A DNA stretch of 64,000 nucleotides from positions 126,417,620-126,481,619 of the forward strand of contig BTPG01000005.1 of the NCBI GenBank assembly GCA_036245525.1, read 5' to 3'. The translations under genes were made by a program, and so were the position numbers. This document shows, piece after piece, positions 40,713 to 49,866 of this stretch. The notes under the pieces are model-generated. The model saw only the letters and a program-made list of their open reading frames with translations, was not told the DNA's origin and ran no database searches. The stretch is from Semisulcospira habei. Its lineage: Eukaryota; Mollusca; Gastropoda; Semisulcospiridae. Numbering within the stretch: position 1 is the stretch's first letter; each line of letters begins with the position of its first letter.

Positions 40713-40722
40713 TTACTAACCC

Positions 40723-41319
40723 CTACCCTGTGGGCTGATCTGTCTTTAAAATAAGCTTTAGATGCTTAGTTGATTTCAGTTTGTTTTTTACATCATCCCG
40801 TTCATGCTTATTTGGGATGACGTCGTTCTCTCTGAGACAGTCTTCAAAGCTGTCACGATCCTTACAGTAAAACAAACAGATAAACTTTAACTGTTCTCGA
40901 AAATCTTTCAGTACAGCATTATATTTCTGAGTGAGAATCCATACACTGACATTTGCGTGTCTGCCACTGAAGGCAAGTTCTGCTAGAGTGTTTCTCTTTT
41001 TGACAATGTCTTTCTCTGCTGAGCAGTCATCAACAATAAACAATGTTGACTGTCCTTCAAATTGCTTGTAAAAATATTGTAGGTAGTCATTCAGTTTCTT
41101 TTCAGGGTCAACTAAGTAAATGTTGTTGTCAGTCCAAATGAATAAACGATTGTGATAAGCTTTGTTGTGTTTGATTGTAGGACAAAATATTACAATGTTT
41201 TCAAAGTGGTGTATGTATCTTGTTTGTAATAGGTTAAGAACAAATTCAGTTTTCCCACACCCTGTGGCACCACAAAACAATCCGCAGTGTGGGTCAAGGG
41301 TCATCAAGCTCCGGTTCAT
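40723..41319 (-). CDS. Polinton genome-packaging ATPase (FtsK/HerA, A32-like)
   Basis: Start placed at the first ATG, 41319; an in-frame GTG at 41355 is not a likely animal start. 198 residues. Walker A is GATGCGKT at 17-24, preceded by the strand CGLFC. Walker B is LFIVDD at 93-98, followed by a sensor-like QKYN segment. This compact form matches packaging ATPases of Polintons and related viruses, which pump DNA into preformed capsids. It lies upstream of the capsid gene on the same strand. Confidence 0.88.
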   Translation of the reverse strand: MNRSLMTLDPHCGLFCGATGCGKTEFVLNLLQTRYIHHFENIVIFCPTIKHNKAYHNRLFIWTDNNIYLVDPEKKLNDYLQYFYKQFEGQSTLFIVDDCSAEKDIVKKRNTLAELAFSGRHANVSVWILTQKYNAVLKDFREQLKFICLFYCKDRDSFEDCLRENDVIPNKHERDDVKNKLKSTKHLKLILKTDQPTG

Positions 41320-41412
41320 TTTAATACACAATATAATTTTAATATATGTGTCCACTCAGTCTACTGTCTTGTATATTGAGTTGTGCATCATAAATCAAAT
41401 ACAAATATATGT

Positions 41413-42621
41413 TTATGGCTGCAGCAGTTTCAACCTTTTTTTGTATCTGAATTGTAATCCATCACTGCCGTTCTCAACAGTTTGACCTGACCCATGAAGG
41501 TAGTCGTCGTCCGTACTACGAAGGTCTAGCCAAAGTGCGTATTTGTTTGTAAGGTATTGACCAATTCTTACGTCATACAGATGTAAATCTTTGCACACAA
41601 TGTTTGCAGGTTTATCTCTAATCCTTCCACCCGCAAAATACTTTGTGATCTCATCGTAGTGTTGATAAGGTAACAAACCTGAAGCGTACACTTGATTAGG
41701 ACGGCCTTCGATTGTACAAGACAAATGTGTAATCTTAGGATTGTAGAATTTTTCTGAATCCCGTTTGTATGGACTCACCGGTTCAATAAACAACATAAGA
41801 ATACCTTTCAGTGACCTGGCTGGTGTGTTCAAGTTTATGTCCCACATTGGGTCACTCTTGTCTTTGGGTATTAAACTATGTCTAATCACCCTGTCATAAT
41901 AAATTGGAAGTCTTGACAGGTATTGATTTTGTATGAGTCTGGCTAGATCAGTGTGTGTGACAATTTCGTATTCCAAGGAAATGTTAGAGATCTTATATGT
42001 TGCACTAAGATCAGATGATTTTATAACTTTGGAGTAGTCATTGAAAGTTAGTTCAAAGCTCAGTCGGTCATTCAGTGCCCCTTGATAATAAGGCAAATGA
42101 GCTGTTAAGATTTCAAACTCAAGTGGAATGTAAAATCTGGTTCCATATGTTTCTGTTAATATAACGTCCTGGGCTGCTGACGTTGATTTATCTCCAGCAT
42201 TGATTCGAACTTTACCAACATTATCAGATTGTATGCCTTGATAAATACGGTCTTCTCGTTCTTCTCTTGTGAGCCAAAGGTCTTTGTAACAGTAAAATAC
42301 ATCGGAGTCATCAAGACTAAACACTTCCTGTCCTTCAAGTTTTACTTTAATAGTTCTAACAATTGCTCTGCCAAGATTGTCAACCAGTGTTCTGTTTACA
42401 TCTGCATCTGATGAAAGTTCAATATTAAATGCTAGGCGTGCAGTGCCAGGAACAATAACGTCACTGGGACCTAGGTTTGGAAACTTGACTGTAAGGGTTT
42501 GGTTCTGGTCTATGGTACTTGGATTGTTTGTGATGACGATTGATTGTCTTATGCCCTTAACACCCAGGGGTTCACGTAGTTTTCTGTATGGGTCTAACTT
42601 TGATCCGTAAGACTGTGTCAT
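41413..42621 (-). CDS. Polinton major capsid protein (double jelly-roll type)
   Basis: 402 residues from ATG 42621 (an in-frame upstream start at 42636 is less likely because the AATAAAAATGAC motif marks 42621). It is rich in beta-prone blocks in two halves: TLTVKFPNLG ... IVRTIKVKLEGQEVFSLDDSDVFYCYKDLW in the first and WDINLNTPARSLKGILMLF ... VCKDLHLYDVR in the second. The block around KLEGQEVF and the segment ending in LWLDLRSTDD fit the capsid protein conserved in invertebrate Polintons. The assignment rests on recognised pattern and position beside the ATPase, not on a search. It would form the capsid shell. Confidence 0.75.
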   Translation of the reverse strand: MTQSYGSKLDPYRKLREPLGVKGIRQSIVITNNPSTIDQNQTLTVKFPNLGPSDVIVPGTARLAFNIELSSDADVNRTLVDNLGRAIVRTIKVKLEGQEVFSLDDSDVFYCYKDLWLTREEREDRIYQGIQSDNVGKVRINAGDKSTSAAQDVILTETYGTRFYIPLEFEILTAHLPYYQGALNDRLSFELTFNDYSKVIKSSDLSATYKISNISLEYEIVTHTDLARLIQNQYLSRLPIYYDRVIRHSLIPKDKSDPMWDINLNTPARSLKGILMLFIEPVSPYKRDSEKFYNPKITHLSCTIEGRPNQVYASGLLPYQHYDEITKYFAGGRIRDKPANIVCKDLHLYDVRIGQYLTNKYALWLDLRSTDDDYLHGSGQTVENGSDGLQFRYKKRLKLLQP

Positions 42622-42661
42622 TTTTATTATGCACAATAAAAAATAATAAATTAATAAAACA
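42622..42661. promoter_or_regulatory. Divergent intergenic promoter region
   Basis: Forty AT-rich bases separate the divergent ATGs at 42621 (-) and 42662 (+). The - side carries ATTGTGCATAATAAAAATGAC, the + side AATTAATAAAACAATG. Both transcripts must start within or very near this gap. Confidence 0.5.
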
Positions 42662-43897
42662 ATGGCAGCGGGAGGATTTAATCATGAAGATTTTGAAATG
42701 GATGACACGTATGATTTTGATAATACAACAGATATGACAGATATGACTGGTACAAGAAATATTTACAGTTTACATCATGAACTTTTAGAAACCAAAGTGA
42801 ACTCGTTTTATGATCATGTTGGTAATCGCCCAGACAACATAGACCCTAACCAGTTTGAACTTGATGGCAAGGGTCATTTATATTTAAATACTGTTGACAA
42901 AGGAAAAGTACTATTGACTAATAAAAAAGACCCCGGTAAGTTTAGGGCTTTAAGTACAATAAAAAATGAAGGTGGTGTTGGTGCCTTGCGTCAACTTGGA
43001 ATTGGAGGGTCTCCTGTCACGCCTAGACTGGTTAGTGTGCTTCACGACACGCAAACAAAGTTACCAACAGGGCAACAAATTGAAATGGCACCAGTAACAA
43101 GCCTACCAGAAATAGCAAACACAGTGATACAAGAAACTTCATTTACTGAAGGACAAATAAATGACGCCATGAAAACAATAGAAGATCCACCTTTGTCAAT
43201 GCGGGAGATTATGGGTTTGGATAAATCACTGCAGACGATAAGAGGTGAGATGGTAAATAATGTTGCCAAACTAGGTGAGCTTGATAAACACATAGAACGT
43301 GAAAAAGAGAAACTGGCTACTGCAGACAATGGAAATCTTGACACAGAAATGAAAGAAAGAATACAACACAGATTAAATGATTTGCAGATAGAAAGATCAG
43401 GACGGTTAGAAACAATTAGTATTGGAAGACAAAAACTAAAAACACAGGTCAACAGGATTAGAGAAACTATTCAGAAAATACTTCACGAAGACACTACTCT
43501 GGCTGAGAGATTGAAAACACTTTTCAGAGAACAGGGTATCACCATTGCAAGTTTAATTACTGCTCTTGGATTTATTATAAGTACTGTTGTGTTAGCTGTC
43601 TCTGGTGCTGGGGGCGGTGGGGGTCCAACCCCGGGTCCGCCAGGCCCCCCAGCACCAACAGACCCAAAAGATTTACAGTCATGGGTAAAGAAACAACTGT
43701 CTCACATATCAGACTTGCTTAAGAAATTGGCTCTGAAAGCAATGGATGCTTTGCCTGGTATTATAGGCACTGTTGTCAGTTGGCTTATTACTACTACAGC
43801 AAAGGTAGTTGGTTTTATGGCGGAGCATGTGTGGGTATTTCTGGTTACAGTAGGAGGGTTAATGGTGGGTTATTTAATGAAACAGATAAAGAAGTAA
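42662..43897 (+). CDS. Polinton coiled-coil multi-pass membrane protein
   Basis: 411 residues. The acidic N-terminus has Asp/Thr-Met repeats (TTDMTDMTGT). Then come a globular part with KGHLYLNTVDKGKVLL, a coiled coil at about 185-290, a first hydrophobic segment ITIASLITALGFIISTVVLAV at about 300-322, a Gly/Pro-rich collagen-like linker (GPTPGPPGPPAPT), an amphipathic helix, and two more membrane segments at about 363-410. Similar proteins are, to my recollection, common in invertebrate Polintons but without known function. An internal-membrane or host-membrane role is inference. It ends 24 bases inside the 3' end of the convergent neighbour. Confidence 0.7.
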   Translation: MAAGGFNHEDFEMDDTYDFDNTTDMTDMTGTRNIYSLHHELLETKVNSFYDHVGNRPDNIDPNQFELDGKGHLYLNTVDKGKVLLTNKKDPGKFRALSTIKNEGGVGALRQLGIGGSPVTPRLVSVLHDTQTKLPTGQQIEMAPVTSLPEIANTVIQETSFTEGQINDAMKTIEDPPLSMREIMGLDKSLQTIRGEMVNNVAKLGELDKHIEREKEKLATADNGNLDTEMKERIQHRLNDLQIERSGRLETISIGRQKLKTQVNRIRETIQKILHEDTTLAERLKTLFREQGITIASLITALGFIISTVVLAVSGAGGGGGPTPGPPGPPAPTDPKDLQSWVKKQLSHISDLLKKLALKAMDALPGIIGTVVSWLITTTAKVVGFMAEHVWVFLVTVGGLMVGYLMKQIKK

Positions 43898-45112
43898 TAC
43901 CCCTAATCCTGTTAGGCCTATTACCAATGCAGTTCTCTCTGACTCATGTGTGTCAAGGGTTGACTGTACTGGCTGTATGAGTGCCGGTGTTGGGGCCGGT
44001 GCCGGGGGTGTTACCGTCTGTAATGGTTTTAATGACTGAACATGTGTGGTTGTGGCCCCTAAGTTTACAGATTGATTGAGTCCTAATTTTTTATCACGAC
44101 CTGCAACAATGATTTCATTATTATAATTTGTTATTGTACCCATTTGGAGTTGAAGGTCAGATGGTAACATGTATAATCCGATGCCAACTACAAAGTCAAC
44201 TTTTGATCTGGCATATCTGAGTACGTCTTGGTAGCGTTGTATGCTAGATGGGAGATCTACTGTTGAATTAATTGAATCTTCCAGGTTTGCGAGAAATTGT
44301 TTTTGTGCTTCAAATTTACCACTTCGATTCAAAATATTTGATTTTGTTAGTGATTGTGCTCCTAGTATACACCAGACATATGTTCTGATAGACTCATTGA
44401 CGCGCTCGACTCCTGCTTGAGTAAACCCGTCAGTTTTATCTAAAATAAATGTGGTCCACGCATTAGACTGCTTCTGCTCAATGGAACCTATCCAGACTTG
44501 TGATTTTGATGAGAATGAAGTGTAACCAGGGTAATAATCTTGAGGGTATTGTCTGTGACTCAAAGCGTAATACAATGTACCAATGCCGTGGTGATCATCA
44601 AGTTTTTGTGTGAAGTCATACCGGGGGCTTATGTTAAATTCATTACAAATCCGTTCAAACGCTTTCATATCCATGGGGTTGTTAAACCTGTTGAAACTGG
44701 ATTCAGTGGGTAGAGGTGTATGAAGTTCTGACAAAATACGTCTAAGCTGGTAATAAACATGGAAACGATACACAGACCTAATCAGTTTGTTTGAGTGATT
44801 CAAGTGGTCTGTGAATGAAACACCACAGCCTGTAGTTGAACATAGTATTGCAAAGTTGAGTTGGTTTTGAAACATCTGTAGTGGACTTGGGGACCACTTT
44901 CTTGCAGTAGAGTCATCTGTTATTGGAGGGTGTAGGTAATGATCAAATGGATTTGGTACTTTGACTTGAAATAGGTCTTGTTCGCTTACAGCTATGTCAA
45001 GCTGGTTTAGTTGAATTATTTTCTGTTCATAAGTAGGTGCAACATTATATTTGGCATCCACATTAAATTGAAATGCGTTTATTGTGGTAATGGTTGGTGA
45101 TTTAAATTCCAT
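43874..45112 (-). CDS. Conserved Polinton protein, C-terminal membrane anchor
   Basis: 412 residues from ATG 45112. The long globular part contains MFQNQLNFAILCSTTGCGVS, a helical block YRFHVYYQLRRILSEL, VNESIRTYVWCILGAQSLT and the block SSIQRYQDVLRYARSKVDF. I know this pattern from Polinton-type ORFs in invertebrate genomes, but no function is established to my knowledge. The tail is Pro/Thr-rich and ends in one membrane helix (ALVIGLTGLGVLLLYLF). It may be a virion protein. It faces the membrane protein at 42662 tail to tail and is divergent from the gene at 45136. Confidence 0.7.
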   Translation of the reverse strand: MEFKSPTITTINAFQFNVDAKYNVAPTYEQKIIQLNQLDIAVSEQDLFQVKVPNPFDHYLHPPITDDSTARKWSPSPLQMFQNQLNFAILCSTTGCGVSFTDHLNHSNKLIRSVYRFHVYYQLRRILSELHTPLPTESSFNRFNNPMDMKAFERICNEFNISPRYDFTQKLDDHHGIGTLYYALSHRQYPQDYYPGYTSFSSKSQVWIGSIEQKQSNAWTTFILDKTDGFTQAGVERVNESIRTYVWCILGAQSLTKSNILNRSGKFEAQKQFLANLEDSINSTVDLPSSIQRYQDVLRYARSKVDFVVGIGLYMLPSDLQLQMGTITNYNNEIIVAGRDKKLGLNQSVNLGATTTHVQSLKPLQTVTPPAPAPTPALIQPVQSTLDTHESERTALVIGLTGLGVLLLYLFH

Positions 45113-45135
45113 CCTTTTTATATGAGATAATAAAA

Positions 45136-45571
45136 ATGTTTATCACATTAACAAATCTTGACACAAGCAAACCAGTGTGGTTAACTAATGGGATTGATAA
45201 TCGTGATGGTAAGATCAGATACTTCTGTTGTGTTTATGCCAGCAAGCTTAGTCGTGGCTAGAGAAGCAACAATAGTATTTGAAATTATCTTGAGATCTGT
45301 AGCTTCTGTGAAAGAGGCAGATATTGCGCAGGGGATTAAACTTACGTGGAATGACTCTGTCACTGAATCATCAAAGGTCTTTATTGATATTACAAAAAAT
45401 GTTGATGTTATTAATGTTTCGAGCAGTGTTCCTGCTGTCAAGGTGGTGGTCGACAAAACAACTTTTGTTCGTCTAAGTTACATAAACCTTGAACACATTG
45501 ATCTTGTTGCTTTTTATTATGCCAGCAAATTGTATACTTTTGACGAGTTGCAAAATGTAATCACTGATTAA
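45136..45571 (+). pseudogene. Possible minor capsid-type protein, frame-broken
   Basis: Two overlapping frames. An ATG at 45136, directly after AATAAAA and only 23 bases from the divergent start at 45112, opens 41 codons that stop at TAG near 45261. A second frame from 45188 to 45571 is beta-prone (VREATIVFEIIL-like, then VFIDITKNVDVINVSS, YINLEHIDLVAFYYASKL). Spacing suggests one gene with an indel between about 45200 and 45260. Size and beta content would suit the small single jelly-roll (penton) protein expected in a Polinton, but this is a guess. The alternative is a short intact gene starting at ATG 45188. Confidence 0.4.
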
Positions 45572-45599
45572 ATTAAAAAAAATATTTGTGAATAAAAAA

Positions 45600-46265
45600 A
45601 TGGTAAACTTCTATCCGCAACTACCGATGCATGAGACTGTGTCATCATTTGTGCCTGATCCGCATATGCCAATTGCATCAGATAAAACATTACAGGCAGA
45701 CGCATTCAGATTAAATAATATTACAGAAGCTTTGAAATATTTGGAAGGAGAAGAAGCGAAATATTCACGGTGCAAAAGACGGTATAAGACCGTTTTCAAT
45801 TCTGTACAAAACACATCTATGGCTGTTGGCGCTTTTTCAGCTGGTTGTTCTGTAGGGGGTATAGTGTTAATTTCAACTGGAATTGGAAGTTTAATTGGAA
45901 TCGGATTGGAAGGAGCTAGCATTGCCACAGGACTGGCTTGCTTTGGTTTGGATGCCTTAAACAAGAGGTTTCACACGAAATTAGAAAAACATGAAGCATT
46001 GAGTACTTTGGCGGGTGCGAAGCTGAGCAGTCTTAAACTTATTATCAGTAAGGCATTGAATGATAATTTTGTTGATGACGAAGAATTTAAGCGAGTCCAG
46101 GATGATTTAAATAACTACAAACAAATGAAATCTAAAATACAAAATAAAATGCGTAGTCAATCACCCGTGAATGTTGAAGAACTAAAGGCTAGTTTTTTAG
46201 CAGAGGGAAAAAGGATAGGGGTACAGGAAACCACAGAAAAGCTACACAATCTTTTAAACAAATAA
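45600..46265 (+). CDS. Conserved Polinton protein with glycine-rich membrane segment
   Basis: 221 residues from ATG 45600 (GTG 45588 rejected as a start). The order is: a charged N-terminus, the block RRYKTVFNSVQNTSMAVGA, a Gly/Ser/Ala-rich hydrophobic stretch of about 45 residues (SAGCSVGGIVLISTGIGSLIG ...), then a helical C-terminal half (KLEKHEALSTLAGAKLSS; FKRVQDDLNNYKQ). The Gly-rich stretch resembles membrane-inserting glycine zippers. I recall similar ORFs in many invertebrate Polintons; function is unknown. It is the last gene before the right TIR. Confidence 0.65.
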   Translation: MVNFYPQLPMHETVSSFVPDPHMPIASDKTLQADAFRLNNITEALKYLEGEEAKYSRCKRRYKTVFNSVQNTSMAVGAFSAGCSVGGIVLISTGIGSLIGIGLEGASIATGLACFGLDALNKRFHTKLEKHEALSTLAGAKLSSLKLIISKALNDNFVDDEEFKRVQDDLNNYKQMKSKIQNKMRSQSPVNVEELKASFLAEGKRIGVQETTEKLHNLLNK

Positions 46266-46757
46266 AAATCAGATTTGGTAATCGTTTATTTTTTCATTAC
46301 ACTTCACAGAGAGATGCCATGCCAGTTACACAGTTTAGGGCTAATTATTTAACCCCATCAGCACCACCACCAGAGTATTATTGAAAAAAAAGTTTTTCCG
46401 TTGCCCTTGTATCTTAGTGAAAAAAAAGACTTAGTATACGTGACTAGAGTCAAGTTGTTATTAAGTACTTGTAAGTAATTAGGGTAAGTAATTAATAAGT
46501 TCTTAATGATAAGTAGTTAATAAGTTCCTATTGTAACTCACTTTAAGGTAACCTTATGTAACTTAAAATTAAAACAAAACTTATCTTAAGGTTTAGATGA
46601 TGTTTCTTAACAAAACACATAAATCCTTCTTAGCAAAACACATCTTGCTTTCAAAATGACTACACAACGTGTAGAGACGACTGCATCAGGCAAACTAGTC
46701 AGCCTAACAAGCAGAGACCACTCATGACGCTAAGCAAACACCCTTTGTCAGTGCCTG
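46266..46757. other. Polinton non-coding segment before the right TIR
   Basis: Contains AAGT/TTAAG-rich repeats at 46445-46600 and a diverged partial copy of TIR sequence at about 46682-46745 (CTAACAAGCAGAGACCACTC against CTAACAAAGCAGAGA... at 46841). No gene. Confidence 0.5.
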
Positions 46758-47753
46758 CGCCACCAGTCATGTTCAAACTGGTTTGTAATGTGCAAAACGT
46801 GCAGAATAAAATTAGCAGACAAAACCAGGCAGTCTAACAAAGCAGAGAGATAAAACACCACTCATGACGCTCACTGTGTGTATTCAAGGAGCGTCAATCA
46901 ATTACTGTTCCAACATCAAGTTCAAAGCCTTTGAAATGTAGTTATGACCAGCAGTTTCTTAAGTACAGTGCATAATAACAGTCAACATTAAACACCCCCC
47001 TCAGCATAAAATACAAGAAAGATCTTAACTTAAAGCCTTTCTCTGTTTTCCAACAGGTTGCAAACTCATTTTAACTCTGTGTCTGTGAAGACTTCATGGT
47101 GTTTATACATAGAGTGAGTCAGCTCGTTCGTCAGTGCTTGTAATGTTGACATAAGGACGGGCCTCTCTTTGTGAAAAAGGGGTGGGGTTGACTGTGTGTA
47201 GAAGTTTGCCATTTACATTCAATGGAAAGGCAAACCGGTTTTCATGAATACCGAGTCAAGTGTGGTACATATCGTGACGGGCGGGGTGCATATGGATCTG
47301 ATTCAAAAGATTTCGATAACGGTTTTATAGAGCAATCTAGTCCTGACATGAAAATGTGAATAATTGCAGGCCTATTCATGGTATACCTGAATGGAGGTGG
47401 AGGTCTTTCAGAACCAGACAAGCGTAGACATGAGGTGTTTGTGTATGTGATAGCTCCAGGGTTACCAGCACTGGTTTGACCAGGGTGTTCGGGGGTTTTT
47501 TTTGTCTATGGGAGGGGAAGGGGGGAAGATTTGAAGTATTATTAACACTATGACTGAGTTAACCCCGTAAAATATTACTGTGGGGAAACATAAAATTGTA
47601 AATGTTTTAATATCAATGTTTGAGTGGTAACTTCCAACGGTATTTACTCTGTACGGAGAACATGGGTAAGGAGGGTTAATAAAGTTATAATTAAGGGGGT
47701 TAACTCAGTCATTATGATAATGAAGCTTCAGTCCACTCATTATCTCTCTCTCT
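46758..47753 (-). repeat. Polinton right terminal inverted repeat
   Basis: 996 bp, uninterrupted. It is the empty-site version of the left repeat: TGAATGGAGG at the position where the left copy holds the SINE. Differences from the left copy are scattered single bases and an A/T-run length change, so the repeats are young or gene-converted. Confidence 0.9.
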
Positions 47754-47758
47754 GCCTC

Positions 47759-48685
47759 CGCTCTCAGTACACCATTGGATTAGATTAGGAACCAGATTTG
47801 GATGCACTAAAACACAGGTGCAAAAATACACATAAATAACTAACAAAAGAAACAAGATAATCCCATCACCCTTCCCGCGACTTTAACTGCGGTATTTTAC
47901 GATCCTTCACCTCTCCCCCGCAACAATAAATTCAAACTCAACAGAATACATATTTACACGTCACCACATGACTCACTTCCGATATTTACACTCCTACGCT
48001 AAATAGTGAAATGGCCTTGGTCGCCTGCTCAGCGTTAAGTCCCATTAACTAATCTGCTGCTAGATACTCTAGAAACTACAACATACCACTGACGGCATTC
48101 ACTTCTACATTCTATTCTTACACTTGCCCCCCAAAATACACTAGTCAAAATAATGATAATAACAGAACAAGCAAGCACAAACAAACCCCTGAGCAAATGG
48201 CCACTAAAGAATTGTTGCGTGTACTTACTGCCATTCGTGAAGACGCCCCGGCTAGGACGAAGACAAACAAGGACAAGACAAGCCAGGGGTTAAGTCGTCG
48301 CAGCTCTTCTTTCTTTCTCTCCTTCCTCGGACACCGGTTCTGGGACGACCAGAAACCGCATCGCAGGGCCGATACACAAGACCGACACAGCTGCTTGTGG
48401 CCTTCAGCAAATGGCGAACCACGCCTGAAAGACTACCCTCGGAGACTGTTGGTAAAACGACTGACTCGTTCGCAGTTGGAAAAGCGACTGACTAGTAATT
48501 CCGTTATCGTACGTATTGCAAAAAAGCGCTCAGTAAATCGATCGGTTAAAATTCACGTCAAACAAGTACCACCCGATAGCGTTTAGACTGAGCGATCACG
48601 TGTCACGCCGACCTGCAAACTCCCGCACAGCAGCAAATACTCTGTACAGGCCAAATACTAGACACCTATGCTATAACTCTCTGGA
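47759..48685. other. Right flank of the Polinton
   Basis: AT- and C-rich DNA similar in style to the left flank, with a piece of I-type LINE tail at about 48005-48052. An open frame at 48197-48586 encodes a basic Ser/Arg-rich peptide with no recognisable domain; it may be the decayed 5' part of the next LINE. Confidence 0.4.
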
Positions 48686-48689
48686 GTGG

Positions 48690-49800
48690 AGCTCCCTGCT
48701 GTACGTCAACTTTGTGGATTACGAGAAAGCATTTGACAGCATGGACCGAGAGACTCTGTGCAAACTCCTACGACACTGCGGTGTACCCACAAAGCTCGTC
48801 CGCCTGATCAAGAGCAGCTACGATGGCATGACATGTCGCGTGATCCATGAAGGGCAGTTCACCGGGGAGCTCCAGGTCAGAACCGGTGTAAGGCAGGGGT
48901 GTTTGCTGTGTCCGTTCCTCTTCCTACTGGCCATAGACTGGGTCATGAAGAGGACCACAGAGCACAGACGAAGTGGAATACAGTGGACACTGGACACGGC
49001 TTGACGACCTCGATTTTGCAGACGACTTGGCATTACTGTCCCACACTCATCAACAAATGCAGGACAAGACCACGAGGCTTGCTGACATCTCGTCCCAAGT
49101 GGGCCTCACCATCCACAAACAGAAAACAAAGACAATGAGGCTGAACGCAACCAGGGAAGAAACCAGTCTTGCTTGCTGGCACCCCGTTGGAGGAGGTGGA
49201 GTCCTTCACCTACCTCAGGAGCATCATAGACAAAAAAAAGGCGGCACTGATGCAGATGTCAGAGCACGAATCGGTAAAGCCAGAGCAGCCTTTCTCCAGT
49301 TGAAAAAAGTGTGGAGTTCCAGAGAGCTGTCACAACACACCAAAGTTCGGATGTTCAACTCCAACGTAAAAGCAGTTATCCTATATGGAGCAGAGACTTG
49401 GAGATTGATAAAAACCACAGTCAACAGAGTACAGATCTTCATAAACAGTTGCCTTAGAAGAATTTTGAAAATCCACTGGCCAGAGAAGATCAGCAACGTC
49501 AGACTCTGGGAGAGAACAGAGCAGATAACAGCAGAGAATGAAATTGGGCGAAGAAGATGGGGATAGATTGGTCACAGTATGAGAAAGCCAGCTTCCAGTA
49601 TCATTAGGCAGGCATTGTCATGGAACCCCCAGGGTAAGAGGAAAAGAGGCAGGCCGAGAAACACCTGGCCTCGAGACCTCCAAGCAGACATCAAGAGACT
49701 GGGAACCACCTGGAGTAAAATCGAAGGAGAAGCACAGGACAGGAGTCGCTGGAGGTCTCTCGACGGCCTATACCCGGGGAGGTATGACAGGCGTAAGTAA
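48690..49800 (+). pseudogene. RTE-type reverse transcriptase fragments
   Basis: Blocks in order: LYVNFVDYEKAFDSMDRETL, GVRQGCLLCPFLFLLAIDWVM, then after a frame change LDDLDFADDLALLS (FADD at 49015-49026), QKTKTMRLN, VILYGAETWRL and RRILKIHWPEKISN, then after another frame change the C-terminal GRPRNTWPRDL and DRSRWRSLDGLYP. At least three frame changes; not functional. Confidence 0.7.
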
Positions 49801-49812
49801 GTAAGTAAGTAT
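48690..49812 (+). mobile_element. RTE-type LINE (second family), 5'-truncated
   Basis: Begins inside the RT and ends with the (AAGT)n tail at 49793-49809 after the natural C-terminus. Sequence differs clearly from the other RTE-like copies (no zinc finger; C-terminal GKRKRGRPRNTWPRDLQADI). The short tetranucleotide tail is typical of RTE elements. Confidence 0.75.
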
Positions 49813-49866
49813 GCTATAACTATCCGGTGACTAACTAAATCCTGTCGCCCCTCCAAACTTACTCCC

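Larger units (their letters stand above)
31864..47753. mobile_element. Polinton (Maverick) transposon, complete
   Basis: A 15,890-bp element bounded by long terminal inverted repeats that begin AGAGAGAGAGATAATGAG and end with its complement. The same five bases, GCCTC, flank it at 31859-31863 and 47754-47758; Polintons normally make 5-6 bp duplications. The gene set is diagnostic: integrase, family B DNA polymerase, packaging ATPase and jelly-roll capsid protein, plus small membrane proteins. Such elements are thought to be able to form virions. Genes are arranged in blocks on both strands with little spacing. No separate adenain-like protease is seen. Most main genes are open, so the copy is fairly young. 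Confidence 0.93.

Noticed and set aside
41162..41485. 107-residue + frame within Polinton
   Set aside because: Antisense to ATPase and capsid genes.
45181..45456. 91-residue - strand frame
   Set aside because: Mirror of the + strand beta-rich frame; its 5' and 3' context does not fit a gene, while the + frame fits gene spacing.
46445..46600. Telomere-like or satellite array
   Set aside because: AAGT/TTAAG-like units are irregular and short; just AT-rich non-coding Polinton DNA.
31864..47753. Free virus or virophage contamination
   Set aside because: The element has TIRs and a flank duplication, lies between host-type repeats, and a host-family SINE is inserted in it, so it is integrated.
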